Source: DATJOJ01 sp035507035
GTDB lineage: Bacteria > Acidobacteriota > Terriglobia > Terriglobales > Acidobacteriaceae
Direction of reading: 5' to 3'
Length of the DNA stretch: 64,000 bases
Assembly (NCBI GenBank): GCA_035507035.1
Contig: DATJOJ010000048.1
Coordinates: 310,001-374,000, forward strand
Numbering within the stretch: position 1 is the first letter of the stretch; each line of letters opens with the position of its first letter. Below are positions 41,877 through 51,709 of this stretch, piece after piece. The notes under the pieces were generated by a model. It was not told the DNA's origin. It searched no databases and saw only the letters and a list, made by a program, of their open reading frames with translations. A program made the translations under genes and the position numbers.

Positions 41877-43568
41877 CTACTGCGAAGCTGTTTGCACCGC
41901 AAATTCCTGTCCCGCAACCGGCCCCAGAAAAGGGATGACGTAGCCTTTGATGTCGACTTTCCCCGCTCGTTCCACTTCGACCAGCAGGCTGTATCTGAAC
42001 TCGCCCCGCTCAAACGCCTCCTCGCCTAAACGAAAGACCAGCATGTCATTTTTCGAACCGTGCACCGAAGTCTGTTGCGGATTGGCATTTTTTAGAATCA
42101 TTAGGATCTGCGCTTCTCGTTTTTCCCGACTGTGTTCTGCCTCTTCTTCAGCTTTTCGTTTTTCGGCGCTTCTCTCGCTCAATCGAAAACCCGGAATGAG
42201 CTGCCGGGCCTGCGCTAGTGCGTCGCTGGATACGACATCACCCTCCCATGCGCCTTCCGGCAAATCCCCCGGCCCATCCAGGCTGACTGACATGATTAAC
42301 TTATCCCCCGCCTTCAGTTCGCGGCCCTCGCCACTGATTGCCAGCTCCCCGACCACCACCGGCAACGCGGCTACCTTCGATCCTTCTGCCAGGAACAACG
42401 TCCGCCCGCCAGGAGATGTCAGCTCTGGAACACTGATATAAGCCCCACTTTGGCTTTCAGCTAGGATCGCCGCCGGCCGACTCTCAAACGCAACAAACGT
42501 TTTCCTGCTATCGCCGCTGAAGGGCCCGTGCACGACACAAAGCTGCCCTTTCATGCAAAGCGGGTCTGCCTTAAACGATTTTGAAGATGGCAGCGGCTTC
42601 CCCGAACTCACCGGTAGATTCAAAGTCTTCGTTAAGGATTGGGCGGAATCGTTCGCTCGACGAAATATAAGTTTCAGCGACCTACTCTCGGGAATCTGAA
42701 AACTTACCGGCGCATCCGCCGCCTGCGACTCCGCTCCTTCTATCCGCAACTGCCATCCAGACAATCGCGACGCACCTCCACTACCCTCGAGCGGCAATGA
42801 AATCGGGATGACCTCAAAATCCGGCGCACCTTCGTACTGTTCAGGATTTTCGACCATCGTCCCCGACACGCGCTCGCCAGCTCGCAGTCGCGCCGGAAGA
42901 ATGAATCCCACCTCTGGCTTGACCGATGGTTCGCGGGTGAGCGGCTGGGGGATCTCCCCGTTCCGTTGCGCTGCGGTCCGCGCTGCTTCCAAATTGCGCA
43001 TGACCTCGTCGTAAGTGAACCTATGTACTTCCCGATTATTCCCGCCGCCCTCTTCATCTCCGGACGGACAATCAACCGCTTTGTAGTCCCGCGCAGCGAT
43101 ATTCCATTCGGCGCAGCGATACACCCCCGTCCACGGATCGTGCAACAACTTATGACCACCAATCTGTTGCCCCGATTCGTCAAAAACCTGGATGGACTCG
43201 CCGGTAAAGTTTGTGCTCTCGTCGTAGTTGTGGTGCACCACCTTACGCACCTTGCCATTCGGCCAATACGTCGTATCCGTCTGCTGCGCCCCGTAGTAGC
43301 CTGGCAGGTATTCGTAGTCCACCCTCTGCTGCAGCTTGCCGTCGGCGCTGATTGTCCGCATCTCTGTGGGCTTGCCCGCGGCGTTGTAGTCGGTCTCGAT
43401 TTTGCCCGCTAGGCCATTGGTGTCAACCGAAGTGTGTTGCGCCAATGCGATGCTCGCTAGACAAACGTATAGAGCAAGTCCCCAGCAGCCATGGGAAATC
43501 AAGGCAATTAGGTTTTCAGAACCCTGAGTCTGTTTAGGCAACGCAGTAGTGTATCTCAGGCCGTCCAA
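41877..43568 (-). CDS. Secreted protein of unknown function
   Basis: A 563-residue protein (or a little shorter; the start codon is uncertain, TTG at 43568 or later). A hydrophobic signal-like segment (LALYVCLASIALAQ) is followed by MORN-like WPNGKVRKVVHHNY and YDESTNFTGESIQVFDESGQ units, which mark it as an envelope-associated variant-repeat protein. The middle contains beta-rich stretches. A charged coiled segment (ERSAEKRKAEEEAEHSREKREAQ) lies near residue 480. No catalytic motif is seen. It is convergent with the receiver-PP2C gene. Confidence 0.7.
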   Translation of the reverse strand: MDGLRYTTALPKQTQGSENLIALISHGCWGLALYVCLASIALAQHTSVDTNGLAGKIETDYNAAGKPTEMRTISADGKLQQRVDYEYLPGYYGAQQTDTTYWPNGKVRKVVHHNYDESTNFTGESIQVFDESGQQIGGHKLLHDPWTGVYRCAEWNIAARDYKAVDCPSGDEEGGGNNREVHRFTYDEVMRNLEAARTAAQRNGEIPQPLTREPSVKPEVGFILPARLRAGERVSGTMVENPEQYEGAPDFEVIPISLPLEGSGGASRLSGWQLRIEGAESQAADAPVSFQIPESRSLKLIFRRANDSAQSLTKTLNLPVSSGKPLPSSKSFKADPLCMKGQLCVVHGPFSGDSRKTFVAFESRPAAILAESQSGAYISVPELTSPGGRTLFLAEGSKVAALPVVVGELAISGEGRELKAGDKLIMSVSLDGPGDLPEGAWEGDVVSSDALAQARQLIPGFRLSERSAEKRKAEEEAEHSREKREAQILMILKNANPQQTSVHGSKNDMLVFRLGEEAFERGEFRYSLLVEVERAGKVDIKGYVIPFLGPVAGQEFAVQTASQ

Positions 43569-43644
43569 AACTGCCCCGTCCTCACTTCACAAAGAACGCC
43601 GAACTTCATTGCCGGCCGCCCCAACTCCGCGTCCATACTAACTT

Positions 43645-43673
43645 TTGACTCTGTTAACTACGGAGTAAATAGT
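43645..43673 (+). promoter_or_regulatory. Possible promoter upstream of the frameshifted secreted gene
   Basis: TTGACT (43645-43650) is followed after 15-17 bases by TAAATA (43666-43671) or AATAGT. It lies about 80 bases before the ATG at 43752. This is a weak match and context only. Confidence 0.3.
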
Positions 43674-43751
43674 TGTAATTCGCCGAGACGTGTGTTGAAA
43701 TTGGCGACGCACGTTACGCCGTTATTCGGAAGGGAGCAGTGGAAAAAAATC

Positions 43752-45396
43752 ATGCGGAAAACAAGTGTTGTGGGTATCTCCTTGGTTGTTCTGGCCGTGC
43801 TGTCGGTATCCTGCTTGCCATTAGCCGCGCAGGATGTGGCTCACCACGCAGTTGCATTCGGTATTTCGGAACGTTTAGGCGATCTTGCTAAATTGCCTCA
43901 ACCTGTTCATTACGGCTTTCACGAAGCCAACCCAGTTCGGCGCATTCCCAAGCGCTCCTTCGGCACGGTTGCCGAGGGTGGAGCAGACTTCTGCTGAAGC
44001 GCCGCCTCCAGCGGGCATTTTCAAAGCCAATTTCCTTGGCGTAGGCAACGGCTTCCCGAACTATTCGGTTCCTGACGCGCCGCCGGACACCACTATGGCG
44101 GTCGGCGATACCCAGATTCTCCAGTGGGTCAATACTTCTTACACGGTCTGCTCCAAGACCGCTCCTTACACCTGCGGACCAGCGGTCGAAGGCAATATGC
44201 TTTGGTCTGGATTGCCGGGCAGCCCGCTTTGTAAGACCCAGAACGATGGCGACATCATCGCCCAGTGGGATGTACAGGCTCATCGCTGGGTTTTGACGCA
44301 AAACGTTTTTGCCTCGCCCTATGCCGTATGCGTCGCAATCTCAACCACCAACGACGCCAATGGCACTTACTACATCTATGAATTCTCGGTGCCCGGCAAT
44401 GGCTTCCCTGACTATCCTAAGTGGGGAATCTGGCCTGTTGACTACGGCCAGGCATTTAACAATTTTGGCCCTGGCGGCAGCGGATTCGTGGGCCCCATGG
44501 CTTGCGTCTATAACCGCACCAAGATGCTCGCCGGCGATCCTACCGCCGAACAGATTTGTCACCAGTACACCAGCAGTGAGGACAGCTTGCTTCCAGCTGA
44601 CCAGGATTCACCTACTGCCCCGCCCAGCGGAGAAGATCACTTCTATATCGGCAGCGTCGGCGATGTCGACAACGCCCATCTCTCTCTCTATTCGGCGCAC
44701 ATCAACAACGTCAATGACTGGTCGCAGGGCGCAACCTTCACCGGCGACAACAACTCCCAGTTGCTCAGCATCGCACCTTTCAATCCGGCATGCGACGGCA
44801 ACTACGGCGGCGATTGTGTTCCGCAGAAGAGCATTACCGACCTGCTCGAATCGCTCTCCGGCCGGCTGATGTATCGCTTTGCTTATTGGAACGACGGATC
44901 GAAGGCGCAGCACTTCTTTACCCTCTTTGATGTCGCCGCCACCGGCGGCCAGGATGGAGAGCGCTGGATGGAGATTACCGCTCCAGATTCCCAGGTTCCG
45001 GTGACTTCACTCAGCGTTTATCAGCAGGGCACCTACGCTCCTAACGGCAATTGGCGCTGGATGGGTTCGATCGCTCGCGACAAAGTCGGGAACATTGCCA
45101 TGGGTTACAGCGAGTCTTGCGGCGACACCTGCCCCGGCGGCACTGCAATGTACCCGTCGGTCTTTATAACCGGTCGCCAGCCTTCCGATCCGCTTGGCCA
45201 AATGCTGCGCGAGCTCAAGGTGGTGGGTGGAACCGGTTCGCAGCCGGGAACCGCAAACCGCTGGGGCGACTACAGCTCGATGCGTATCGACCAGGATGGC
45301 TGCACCTTCTGGTACACCCAGGAATATTACAAGGTGACGGAGCAATTCGACTGGAGCACCCAAGTGGTTGCGGGCAAGTTCCCGAATTGCAAGTAA
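43752..45396 (+). pseudogene. Frameshifted secreted protein
   Basis: From the ATG at 43752 the first frame encodes a signal peptide (MRKTSVVGISLVVLAVLSVS...) and about 80 residues, then stops at 43997. The rest of a 500-residue Asn/Gly/Thr-rich beta protein continues in the neighbouring frame to 45396, beginning around PRVEQTSAEAPPPAGIFKANFLGVGNGF. One extra base in the GGG at 43976-43978 would join them (AE, then VEQTSAEAPPP). Either a real inactivating frameshift, programmed slippage, or a sequencing error is possible. The long second frame has no start of its own with a signal peptide. The function is unknown. Confidence 0.8.
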
Positions 45397-45415
45397 TCTT
45401 GTCTCCTAAACAACA

Positions 45416-45448
45416 GCGACCTCCAGCATTCCTGGAGGTCGCTTTTTT
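45416..45448 (+). terminator. Intrinsic terminator after the frameshifted gene
   Basis: A perfect 11-bp stem (GCGACCTCCAG / CTGGAGGTCGC) with a 5-base loop is followed by TTTTTT. It lies 20 bases past the stop. Confidence 0.92.
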
Positions 45449-45469
45449 GTGGAATTTGGGGTGGCAGGT

Positions 45470-45489
45470 CTTTCGCGTCTTCGCGAAAG
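45470..45489. repeat. Short palindrome CTTTCGCG-TCTT-CGCGAAAG
   Basis: A perfect 8-bp stem without a T-run, sharing the CTTTCGCG arm with the palindrome near 36.6 kb. It lies in the gap between the frameshifted gene and hemB and belongs to the genome's palindromic repeat vocabulary. Confidence 0.5.
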
Positions 45490-45516
45490 TGGGAAGATGT
45501 CTAACCTCAGACGAAC

Positions 45517-46545
45517 CTACGTCAGCAGCTTCGCCGCTTCCTTCGCGTAGTACGTCAGAATAATGCTTGCTCCGGCGCGCCGGATCGATTGCAAGCTTTC
45601 CAGCATCACGCGCTCGCGGTCAATCCAATTGTTCCTGGCAGCGGCCTCGATCATCGCAAACTCACCCGAAACCTGATACGCCGCCAGCGGCAAATCAAAT
45701 CGCTCCCTCGCCGCCGCAATCACATCGAGATAGGGCATGGCAGGTTTCACCATGATCATGTCCGCTCCTTCCTCAATGTCGAGTTCAATCTCGCGCATGG
45801 CTTCCCGCAAATTCGCCCCATCCATCTGATAAGAGCGCCGGTCGCCGAATTGCGGTGTCGAGTCGGCCGCTTCGCGAAATGGCCCATAAAACCCCGACGC
45901 AAATTTCGCCGCGTACGAAAGAATCGGAGTGTTGATCAGCCCAGCTCCATCGAGCGCTTTCCGGATCGCTGCCACGCGCCCATCCATCATGTCCGAAGGT
46001 GCGATGATGTCGACGCCGGCCCGCGCTAACGAAACCGCCGTCCGCGCCAGAATCTCAAGCGTCGCATCGTTGACGATTTCGTATTGAGTCGCGGCAGCGG
46101 GCTGAGCCGCAACCGCCGCCCCCAACGATTGCGGTCCTGCCGCTTGCACAATTCCGCAATGCCCGTGCGACATGTACTCGCAGAGGCAGACATCGCCCAT
46201 GATGATAAGATCGCGAACTTCCCGCTTAATCGCCCTCGCCGCCTGCTGCACAATGCCGTTTTCTTCCCACGCGCCGGTCGCAATCTCGTCTTTTTTCTCG
46301 GGGAGGCCAAATAAGATGACCGCCGGCACTCCCAGCGAATGCGTTTGTTCCGCTTCTTTGACCGCCTCGTCGACCGAAAGATTGAAGACCCCCGGCATGG
46401 AGCGCACTTCCTTGCGCACACCCTCGCCCGGGCAGACAAACATCGGGTAGACCAACGATTCAGGCGTAAGCCGCGTCTCCCGCACCAGAGACCGCATCTG
46501 CTCACTCTGCCGCAAGCGCCGTAACCGCGTAGTTGGAAAGGCCAT
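45517..46545 (-). CDS. hemB: Delta-aminolevulinic acid dehydratase (porphobilinogen synthase)
   Basis: A 342-residue TIM-barrel enzyme joining two 5-aminolevulinate molecules into porphobilinogen. The N-terminal RRLRQSEQMRSLVRETRLTPESLVYPMFV is diagnostic. The segment DVCLCEYMSHGHCG carries the Cys ligands of a zinc-dependent enzyme. The Schiff-base Lys appear in LSYAAKFASGFYGPFREA and MIMVKPAMPYLDVI. Length fits the family. No other heme genes lie next to it in the window. It is divergent from mutS2 with a gap of about 175 bases. Confidence 0.96.
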   Translation of the reverse strand: MAFPTTRLRRLRQSEQMRSLVRETRLTPESLVYPMFVCPGEGVRKEVRSMPGVFNLSVDEAVKEAEQTHSLGVPAVILFGLPEKKDEIATGAWEENGIVQQAARAIKREVRDLIIMGDVCLCEYMSHGHCGIVQAAGPQSLGAAVAAQPAAATQYEIVNDATLEILARTAVSLARAGVDIIAPSDMMDGRVAAIRKALDGAGLINTPILSYAAKFASGFYGPFREAADSTPQFGDRRSYQMDGANLREAMREIELDIEEGADMIMVKPAMPYLDVIAAARERFDLPLAAYQVSGEFAMIEAAARNNWIDRERVMLESLQSIRRAGASIILTYYAKEAAKLLT

Positions 46546-46719
46546 AGCGAAAACCCTTGTCGAACAGCCTGATTCTAGCAGAGCAAACCCGCTGCGTTGG
46601 CCGACAGGGAGTGCTAAACCCAGCCTTTATACCGATTCTATGGTGATCCGCGTCACAGACGATGTTCCTCTATGCCCTCCGTGTTTGCTCTAGTTATTCT
46701 CCTGTACCATAAACTTCTA

Positions 46720-49170
46720 ATGCCGCACCCGCTTTCCCATACCAGCTCCCGAGTGCTGGAATTCGATTCCCTGCGTGATTTGCTTCGCGGATACGCGAGT
46801 TCTCCGCTGGGCCAGGGTCTTATCTCTGCGCTGCAGCCTTCCTCCGACCAGAACTGGATCGAAGACCAGCACCAACTAACCAGCGAGATTCGAGAGTTTC
46901 GCCGCGTCGGTGGCAGTTTCGATTTTTCGGGATTGCTCGAAGTTCGCGAGCAGTTGGAAAAGTCGCGGATTACCGGCGCCGCTCTCGAGATCGCCGACAT
47001 CCGCGATATCGTCCTTATCGCAGATCGTGCCGCCGAATGGCGTGAGATTTCGATGCAGCCGCCTGCAGCCATGAAAGGCGAGTGGAGAGCCGTCGCACAA
47101 CTTTCCTCAGGAATCACCGACTTCACCGAGTTCTTGCGCGCTTTTCGCAACAAGATCCTCCCTGACGGAACCTTGGATGACCGTGCTTCTCCCGAACTCG
47201 CGCGCATCCGTCGCGACATCGAAAAACAACGCCGCTTGATCCAGGAATCTCTGCGAGGTTATCTGCGCCGGCTAACCGAAGGCGGAACCGCGCAGGATGA
47301 TCTGATCACAATCCGCGGCGAACGCTTCGTCATTCCGGTGAAGGTCGAACAGAAACGTCGCGTACAAGGTGTCGTCCACGGCGCCAGCTCGAGTGGGCAG
47401 ACCGTCTTCATCGAGCCTCTCGAAACCATCGAGCAGAACAACGAACTCGTCCGCTTAATGGAAGAAGAGCTCGCCGAGATTCATCGCATCCTTCTCGAAA
47501 TGACCCGGCGCATCGGCGAACACGCTGACGCCATCCTGAGCGCATCTCAAGTTCTCGCGGAATTGGAGCTGCAATTTGCCAAAGCACGATTCGCCGAGGA
47601 TTACAACTGTGTGGCCGCGGAATTCGCGGCGGAAAACGAAGCTCGCCCACGCCAAACTCACCTTGTTCTGTGGAAAGCCCGCCATCCCTTACTCGAACGG
47701 AACCTCAATCTCAAAGGTACTCGCGTCGTCCCGATTAGCATTGAGCTCGAAGGCGAAAACCACGAGCTGATCATTACCGGCCCAAATACCGGCGGCAAGA
47801 CCGTTGCCCTCAAAACGCTCGGCTTGCTGGCCTTGATGGCACAATCGGGCATTCCAGTTTCCGCCGACCGTGCTACCTTGCCGATCTTTGATTCCGTCTT
47901 GGCCGATATTGGCGACTATCAATCCATCGAACAGAACCTCTCGACCTTTTCCGCCCATGTCACGAACATTGACTTCATCTCTCGAACCGCGACTCCAGAC
48001 TCGCTTGTCCTTCTGGACGAACTCGGCTCGGCTACCGATCCCGAAGAAGGCGCTGCCCTGGCTGTCGCCATCGCCGAGCATTTCCGCCTGATCGGATGCA
48101 TCAGCGTTATCTCGACCCACCACACATCGCTGAAAGTTTTCGCCGCGAATACCCCTGGAGTGCTTAACGCATCCGTCGGCTTCGACGAAGCCACCCTCCA
48201 ACCTACCTATGAGTTGAAAGTCGGCGTTCCGGGAGCCTCTGCGGGAATCAACATCGCCCAGCGCCTGGGACTAAACCCCGCCGTAATCGCGCAGGCACGT
48301 GCCAGCTTGGGCTCCCAGGCCCGCGATGTCAGCGAATTTCTCGATCGCCTCCATGCCGAATTGCGTGAGGCCGAAGCCGATCGCCTGCGCCTGCGCACTC
48401 GCGAGGCAGAGCTTGACCGTGAGAAAACCCGCATGGCCGCGGAGGGAAAGAAAGATCAGCAAGCCAAGATCAAAGAACTGGAAAAGAAACTCGATGGCCT
48501 GCTACGCGACTTTGAATATCATGCCCGCGAAGCGGTCAACGCGATCCAGGACCGCGTTGCATCACAAAAGCTCTCGAAAGATGCCGAGCGTCGAATCTCC
48601 AAGCTGCGGCGAGAATTTCGCGAGCAGTTTGACTCCACCGTCGTCGCTCACTCCACCGGCGCCGATGCCGGCGACGTCCATGCCCAGCCCCACGTGGTCC
48701 AACACGTCTCTCAGGGTGACACCGTCAAGCTGAAGTCGATGGGACGGACTGCAATTGTCAGCCGCCATCTGGACGACAATCACTTCGAAGTCGAAATCGG
48801 TGCCATGAAGATGCGCATCGCACGCGATGACATCGCTGAAGTGCTGGCGCGCGCGGCGGAATCCCCTGTCAAAGCCGCGCGGGCTCGCGGCATCTCAATC
48901 TCGCTCGAAAGCGAAAACCAAAACGTTCCATCGGAAATTAACGTGATCGGCCGCAATGTCGACGAAGCTACGCGGGAAGTAGAAAAGTTCGTTGACAGAG
49001 CTTTCTTAGCGGGAATGCGTCGTGTGCGCGTGGTCCACGGCAGCGGCATGGGCATTCTGCGCAAAGCCCTTCGGCAATACCTGCAAACCCATCCCCACGT
49101 GGAGTCCGTCGCTGAGCCTCCTCAAAACGAAGGCGGAGGCGGAGCTACGGTGGTGGAGTTGAGGGTATAG
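46720..49170 (+). CDS. mutS2: MutS2 endonuclease / ribosome-rescue ATPase
   Basis: An 816-residue protein from the ATG at 46720 (MPHPLSHTSSRVLEFDSL). The ATPase has Walker A ITGPNTGGKTVALKTLG, Walker B LVLLDELGSATDPEEGAALA and STHHTSLK. A long coiled region (about 500-640) precedes the C-terminal Smr domain, INVIGRNVDEATREVEKFVDRAFLAGMRRVRVVHGSGMGILRKAL, with its H-G-x-G nuclease motif. The N-terminal mismatch-recognition domain of MutS is absent, as expected. A start 16 codons upstream has no homology. MutS2 splits stalled ribosomes or suppresses recombination. Confidence 0.94.
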   Translation: MPHPLSHTSSRVLEFDSLRDLLRGYASSPLGQGLISALQPSSDQNWIEDQHQLTSEIREFRRVGGSFDFSGLLEVREQLEKSRITGAALEIADIRDIVLIADRAAEWREISMQPPAAMKGEWRAVAQLSSGITDFTEFLRAFRNKILPDGTLDDRASPELARIRRDIEKQRRLIQESLRGYLRRLTEGGTAQDDLITIRGERFVIPVKVEQKRRVQGVVHGASSSGQTVFIEPLETIEQNNELVRLMEEELAEIHRILLEMTRRIGEHADAILSASQVLAELELQFAKARFAEDYNCVAAEFAAENEARPRQTHLVLWKARHPLLERNLNLKGTRVVPISIELEGENHELIITGPNTGGKTVALKTLGLLALMAQSGIPVSADRATLPIFDSVLADIGDYQSIEQNLSTFSAHVTNIDFISRTATPDSLVLLDELGSATDPEEGAALAVAIAEHFRLIGCISVISTHHTSLKVFAANTPGVLNASVGFDEATLQPTYELKVGVPGASAGINIAQRLGLNPAVIAQARASLGSQARDVSEFLDRLHAELREAEADRLRLRTREAELDREKTRMAAEGKKDQQAKIKELEKKLDGLLRDFEYHAREAVNAIQDRVASQKLSKDAERRISKLRREFREQFDSTVVAHSTGADAGDVHAQPHVVQHVSQGDTVKLKSMGRTAIVSRHLDDNHFEVEIGAMKMRIARDDIAEVLARAAESPVKAARARGISISLESENQNVPSEINVIGRNVDEATREVEKFVDRAFLAGMRRVRVVHGSGMGILRKALRQYLQTHPHVESVAEPPQNEGGGGATVVELRV

Positions 49171-49551
49171 GGCAGTTTCTCTCGACAGCCGTAACCTCAG
49201 CGACCGGCCTTCCAGCGTGTTGGTCGTTCCCATCGGGACTTATGGAGTTGAGGCATCGCGTCCGAGTAGTCCTAGCTTGAAAGCGCACTTTATTAAGCTG
49301 CTAGAGAAGAAATCGCTGATTGAGCCGCAGACGCGACCACTGTCCGCCGAGCCGCATTGGGCAAAGTCGTGCAGATGATGTGGTGAGCCGTCGATCAAAT
49401 GCGCCTTGGCCTGGCAAGCAGGTTCGTTGACCTTTTCCTCCGCCCTCAACTACTAATTCCTGAAATCCACAGCTTTTCCTAATGCCCGGCGAGGCTGCTA
49501 TATTCCCTTCAGCCCTTCTCTGGCGCACAATTACTCCGCACCATTCCGCTC
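49171..49551. other. 381-base gap between mutS2 and dnaG
   Basis: No gene with good support. A + strand frame without an ATG (about 55 codons, containing LKAHFIKLLEKKSLIEPQ) and a minus-strand frame (49240-49449) are open by chance or are remnants. No terminator, tRNA or clear promoter is visible. Confidence 0.5.
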
Positions 49552-51486
49552 ATGGCCAACCCCGGCGATTTTGCATACGAACTCAAGCAGCAGGCGGATA
49601 TCGTTCGCGTCATCGGCGACTACGTCAAGCTGAAAAAGGCCGGCGCGCAAAATTATTCCGGGCTTTGTCCCTTTCATAACGAGAAAACACCTTCTTTTTC
49701 CGTTCACGCCACCCGCCAGTTCTTTCACTGCTTCGGATGCGGCTCGTCCGGCGACGTCTTCAGCTTCGTACAGAAAATCGAAAACATCACTTTTCCGGAA
49801 GCTGTGCGAGCCGTCGCGCAAAAGCTCGGTGTCGCCCTTCCGAAGGTAAGTTACAGCAGTCCGGCGGAAGCGAAAGAAGCCAAGCAGCGTACCGTGCTGC
49901 TCGACATCCACGAACACGCATGCGATTTCTTTCAGGAATGCCTGCGGCGTCCGGAGGGCGCTCGCGCTCGCGAATATCTCGCTGGCCGCGGCCTCAACGA
50001 AGAAATGATCAAGGCGTTCCGCATCGCCTATGCTCCCGATTCCGGCTTCCTGTTGCGGGATCGTTTGCGCGCCGAGTTCGACGAAGATGTTTTGCGCGAA
50101 AGCGGCCTATTTTCCTGGAAGGACAAAGAAGGCAGTCAGCCCACACCTGCCAGCCCTCACCGTGAAGGGCCCAAGGACCAACGACCGACGACCAACGACG
50201 AATCCCCAGCCAGCGGCCAACAACCAACCACTCTCTACTCCAAATTCCGTAACCGCGTGATGTTTCCCATCACCAACGAAAGCGGACGCGTCATCGCCTT
50301 CACTGGCCGAACCCTTTCTACGGACGAAAAAGCCGGACCCAAGTATCTCAACTCCCCCGAGACCGCGATCTACTCCAAGTCGCGGGTTCTCTTCAACCTC
50401 GACCGCGCCAAAGAAGCCATTCGCAAGCTCGACTATGCCATCTTGGTCGAAGGCCAAATGGATTGTATTTCCGTTTACGCATCTGGCTTTCACAACGTAA
50501 TCGCCAGTTCCGGCACGGCGTTCACCGAATTGCAGGCCCGCTTGCTCGGCCGCTTCAGCAAAAATGTGGTGGTCAACTTCGACCCCGATACCGCCGGTGC
50601 GAAAGCCACGGAGCGCACGCTCGGCTTGCTCGTCGAAGAAGAGTTTCAGATCAAAGTCTTGTCGCTCGAACCCGGCTTCGATCCCGACCTATATATTCGT
50701 CGCAAAGGCAAAGATGCCTACGCCCAGGCTTTGCGCAATTCCCAGCCCTACTTCGATTACCTGATTGAGAGGGCCCGCGCTCAGTTCAGCGCTCGAACGC
50801 CGGAAAGCAAAGTTAAGGCCGTGAATTTTCTTTTACCTCACATCCAGCGTGTGCCCAGCCGCATTGTTCGCGACGAACTCGCGCGCGAGATCGCCCAGAA
50901 GCTCGCCATCGATTCCGCCGTCTTGCGCCAGGAACTGCAGCATGCCGCCACCAAACGAGCTGCCCACGAAATCAAAACATCACTCGAAAGCCAGGTTACC
51001 GACGCCGAAAAGATTCTCATCCGCGCCTTAACTTCCAGTCATGAAGTGCAGGCTGGCGAAAATCGCCTCTCCTCCCGCGAAGGCGCTGACGAGGACTTCG
51101 ATCCCGCGCGTCAAGCCGAGTATGCTCTGCGGAATGAGGATCTTCACCGGGGCATGGCGACCGAAGGCTTAATGGATGCTTTGCTGGCAGCACCTGACTC
51201 CGCCGATCTCGTGTCACTTCCCGTTACTGACGCGGACCGCAACCTTTTAGCCTCGGTTCTCATGAAAGACGACGAGGAGCTTACTCCCGAGCGGCTTGAA
51301 GGGGCAGTCCGCGGGCTGCGCAGAATTCATCTCCGGCGGAAACTTGAGCAAGTCCAACGCGAACTGCAAGCCAAGCCTAATCAGGAAGCCAGCCGGCTGC
51401 AAACCTTGCTGCAAGAGAAACTTCGACTCAAGCGGGCATTGATGGATCCCGGCCTCCCAGGGGAAGAATCACCTCCTGCGGCGTGA
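49552..51486 (+). CDS. dnaG: DNA primase
   Basis: A 644-residue primase that makes RNA primers. The N-terminal zinc finger is CPFHNEKTPSFSVHATRQFFHCFGCGSSGDVFSFV (C-x2-H and C-x2-C). The TOPRIM catalytic domain shows AILVEGQMDCISVYASGFHNVIASSGTAFT and VVNFDPDTAGAKATERTL. A C-terminal helical domain for DnaB contact follows residue 430. Between the N-terminal part of the catalytic core and RNRVMFPITNESGRVIAFTGR lies a Pro-rich insertion of about 30 residues (QPTPASPHREGPKDQRPTTNDE...), encoded by a dispersed repeat. It sits directly upstream of rpoD in the usual macromolecular-synthesis order. Confidence 0.96.
   Translation: MANPGDFAYELKQQADIVRVIGDYVKLKKAGAQNYSGLCPFHNEKTPSFSVHATRQFFHCFGCGSSGDVFSFVQKIENITFPEAVRAVAQKLGVALPKVSYSSPAEAKEAKQRTVLLDIHEHACDFFQECLRRPEGARAREYLAGRGLNEEMIKAFRIAYAPDSGFLLRDRLRAEFDEDVLRESGLFSWKDKEGSQPTPASPHREGPKDQRPTTNDESPASGQQPTTLYSKFRNRVMFPITNESGRVIAFTGRTLSTDEKAGPKYLNSPETAIYSKSRVLFNLDRAKEAIRKLDYAILVEGQMDCISVYASGFHNVIASSGTAFTELQARLLGRFSKNVVVNFDPDTAGAKATERTLGLLVEEEFQIKVLSLEPGFDPDLYIRRKGKDAYAQALRNSQPYFDYLIERARAQFSARTPESKVKAVNFLLPHIQRVPSRIVRDELAREIAQKLAIDSAVLRQELQHAATKRAAHEIKTSLESQVTDAEKILIRALTSSHEVQAGENRLSSREGADEDFDPARQAEYALRNEDLHRGMATEGLMDALLAAPDSADLVSLPVTDADRNLLASVLMKDDEELTPERLEGAVRGLRRIHLRRKLEQVQRELQAKPNQEASRLQTLLQEKLRLKRALMDPGLPGEESPPAA
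50170..50205. repeat. Dispersed GACCAA-type repeat inserted in frame in dnaG
   Basis: CCAAGGACCAACGACCGACG, continuing ACCAACGACGAATCC, matches the intergenic copy between hslV and hslU (22081-22103). In dnaG it encodes QRPTTNDE and adds a disordered loop between conserved blocks without breaking the frame. Confidence 0.6.
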
Positions 51487-51709
51487 GACTCAAAATGAAA
51501 CTCAAAGCATGTTTTGCACATCTAAGTGGTTAACGGCAGGGAACATAACGCGGGGGCGAACGGCGGCGCCAGAAGAGAGACTCGGCAACCGGCTGATTTC
51601 ATGCTATACTTCGTAAGTTTGTGTCGGCGTTGGCTCGTCACTTTACGATCCCACCATTTTAAACGACGTTTTGACGTCCTCTTCCAGGGACGACTGAGGA
51701 AATTTTCTC

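Noticed and set aside
49207..49449. Short open frames in the mutS2-dnaG gap
   Set aside because: No ATG with a ribosome site, no family match. They overlap on opposite strands.
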